The notes below the pieces were generated by a model. It did not search any database, was not told the DNA's origin, and saw only the letters and a list, made by a program, of their open reading frames with translations. From Cliona cf. orientalis (taxonomy: Eukaryota > Porifera > Demospongiae > Clionaida > Clionaidae), in contig OZ005695.1 of assembly GCA_963930775.1 (NCBI GenBank), positions 8,990,001 through 9,054,000 of the forward strand: a stretch of 64,000 nt of DNA, written 5' to 3'. This document shows positions 62,501-64,000 of this stretch, piece by piece; positions within the stretch are counted from its first letter, which is position 1, and every line of letters starts with the position of its first letter. The position numbers and the translations under genes are program-made.

Positions 62501-64000
62501 TCAACCAGTCCATCAGTTGACCTCAGAGAGCAAAATGGAGCTGATGCTCAGTGTGCCTTCAACCGGTCATCTCTGTTGTGTGGATCTTGCCAGCCTGGTC
62601 TCAGCCTCTCTCTTGGTAGTTCACACTGTCTCCCATGTCCTAGCTACTGGTCTGCACTACTCGTAGCCGTCACCATAGCTGCAATCCTAGCTGGTATAGC
62701 ACTGGTGGCTTTATTTCTCATACTCAATATGACTGTCGCAGGTGGAACTCTAAATGGACTGATCTTTTATGCCAATATTGTACATGCAAACGAAAGTATT
62801 CTACTTCCATTTCAAATGAGAAACTTCATTACCGTGTTCATATCATGGCTGAACTTAGACCTTGGAATTGATACCTGCTACTTTCCAGAAATGGACGCTT
62901 ACATCAAAACGTGTCTACTGTTAGCTTTTCCTGCCTACGTCATTTTTCTCGTGGTTTTAGTCATCATCATCAGCTCCTACTCTATTAAATTTTCAAACCT
63001 CATTGGAAAGAAGGATCCAGTGGCAACTCTGGCTACATTAATTCTACTTTCCTATGCTAAGCTTCTTGAAATCTGCTTTAAGTCTCTATCAGTTGGCATT
63101 CTTGAGTATCCTGATGGCTCTAGTGAAATGCTGTGGCTCCCTGATGCAACTGTCAAATATCTCTCCGGAAAGCACATTCCTCTATTCATTGCAGCTGTTC
63201 TCATTCTCCTGGTTGGTCTGGTCTACACTGCTCTTCTCTTTTCCTGGCAGTGGCTCCTCTACCTTCCAAGGTGGAGAGTTTTCAAGTGGACAAGGAATCC
63301 GAAGATACAAACGTTCATTGAAACCTACCACAAGCCGTACACTCCCAAGCATCGCTACTGGACTGGACTGCTGCTGATTGTTCGTGTCGTCTTATATCTC
63401 GTAGCTGCCACAAATGTTTCCAATGACCCTGCTATTGCTCTCACAGCTATCAGTTTTACTTTGTGTTGCATTTTTGCTCTAAAGCAGTTGTTTGGCAGCA
63501 GACTGTACAGGAAATGGCCAGTGGATGTACTTGAGACATTTTTCTATTTGAACATCCTCTCCTTTGTAATTTTCACCTGGTATTCTCTTGACAAATCAGC
63601 TAGCAATCGGGAAGCTGCTGCCTACACTTCAGTCATCATCACATTCATTGCACTGCTGCTCATCATCCTCTACCATGTCTACATGTACACCTCAGTCTTC
63701 TCAAAGATTCATAAGACAAAGCTTGGTCGAATGATTGATAGAATGTTCACTGACGCTGATCCAAAATCAAAATCTGAACGTCACTGGAGCCCACCACCTG
63801 ATGATGATATTCACCAATTTTATGAATTCTTGGACAAGATTGACCGCCCTGTTAACACTCAGGACTATAAAGTGCCAATCAAGCAGCAAGAGCCATTGAA
63901 GCCCACCCAGTCTGTGGTGGAGGTGCACCAACCCCGTAACCTTGCAGCACTAGATCCTGAAGAAGTGGCCAACTCACTACACATACCTGGTGCTGCAGAG
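59550..64000 (+). CDS. Receptor-like gene C, truncated by the window edge (one frame break)
   Basis: This is the third paralogue. ATG 59550 gives MTHLSLLTLSLVLCSLNQAA, a signal peptide with three extra residues near the start. The conserved N-domain and about eight STITIEASEFQDN..GGVL coils (60243-60835) follow. The first frame ends at TGA 60893 because one base is missing at about 60871-60878 relative to A and B. The second frame, entered before 60890, was followed by hand through the helix end and Cys-rich stalk, and no stop interrupts it up to the window edge. The hydrophobic block (about 62645-63690) is almost identical to gene B. The final tail residues lie outside the window. One coil is shortened in frame (TITIGFRGN). 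Function is unknown. Confidence 0.75.
60243..60835 (+). repeat. Coding minisatellite of gene C
   Basis: About eight tandem units, mostly 75 bp, are the most homogeneous of the three genes. Some units are repeated almost verbatim in alternation: the GGATTCCATCAGCAGTACTA unit recurs with EGSGFHDN coils, and the EASEFQDNNAG unit recurs three times. This suggests very recent expansion. Confidence 0.85.

Noticed and set aside
39187..64000. Bacterial origin (Chlamydia-type Pmp proteins) for the repeat genes
   Set aside because: The coils resemble Pmp repeats. However, the genes have TATA boxes, long 5' UTR-like leaders, a eukaryote-style membrane block and tail, and are embedded among SNX29 exon relics. 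They lack an autotransporter barrel.

Overview
The window looks like nuclear DNA of a gene-dense, intron-rich basal animal, most likely a demosponge; that assignment is inference. Seven genes have direct human counterparts with canonical GT-AG introns and metazoan domain combinations: ABAT, a UBALD-family gene, WBP11, EXOC7, RPL10, GTF2H1 and DDX47. Two more are a FoxJ1-like forkhead gene and SNX29 (RUN + coiled coil + PX). Introns are short and AT-rich, and many carry small inverted-repeat elements (MITEs). Large beta-helix plus multi-membrane-segment proteins of the kind on the right are, from general knowledge, abundant in sponge genomes.

Left part (about 1-35.6 kb): conserved single-copy genes packed as alternating divergent pairs. 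The pairs are ABAT(-)/UBALD(+), WBP11(-)/EXOC7(+), RPL10(-)/GTF2H1(+) and DDX47(-)/SNX29(+), with the FoxJ1-like gene (+) between the first two. Three of the four divergent intervals are only 217-233 bp, so shared bidirectional promoters are likely. A tRNA-Gly(CCC) and a T-arm-deleted tRNA-Phe relic lie between EXOC7 and RPL10. I traced every exon of these nine genes by splice sites and reading phase, and all nine add up to complete open reading frames.

Right part (about 35.6-64 kb): a young, unstable accessory region. Three paralogous genes lie in tandem on the + strand (A 39187-43738, B 50582-55041, C 59550 to beyond the right edge). Each encodes a signal peptide, a beta-helix ectodomain built of tandem 'STITIEASEFHDNNA..GGVLYS' repeats, a Cys-rich stalk, a block of about nine or ten hydrophobic segments and a conserved cytoplasmic tail. 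The tails of A and B end in a class I PDZ-ligand motif; C runs off the window before its end. Each copy has exactly one reading-frame break, at a different place. Between them lie decayed copies of the 3' exons of SNX29, inverted-repeat elements, a 922-bp insertion and microsatellites. This implies that the receptor-like genes were amplified as a duplicon that carried the tail of the neighbouring SNX29 gene.

The left genes are unrelated housekeeping functions: GABA catabolism, splicing, exocytosis, translation, transcription/repair, rRNA processing and endosomal sorting. The right cluster is the candidate for undescribed biology: a rapidly evolving family of surface receptors or adhesion proteins.
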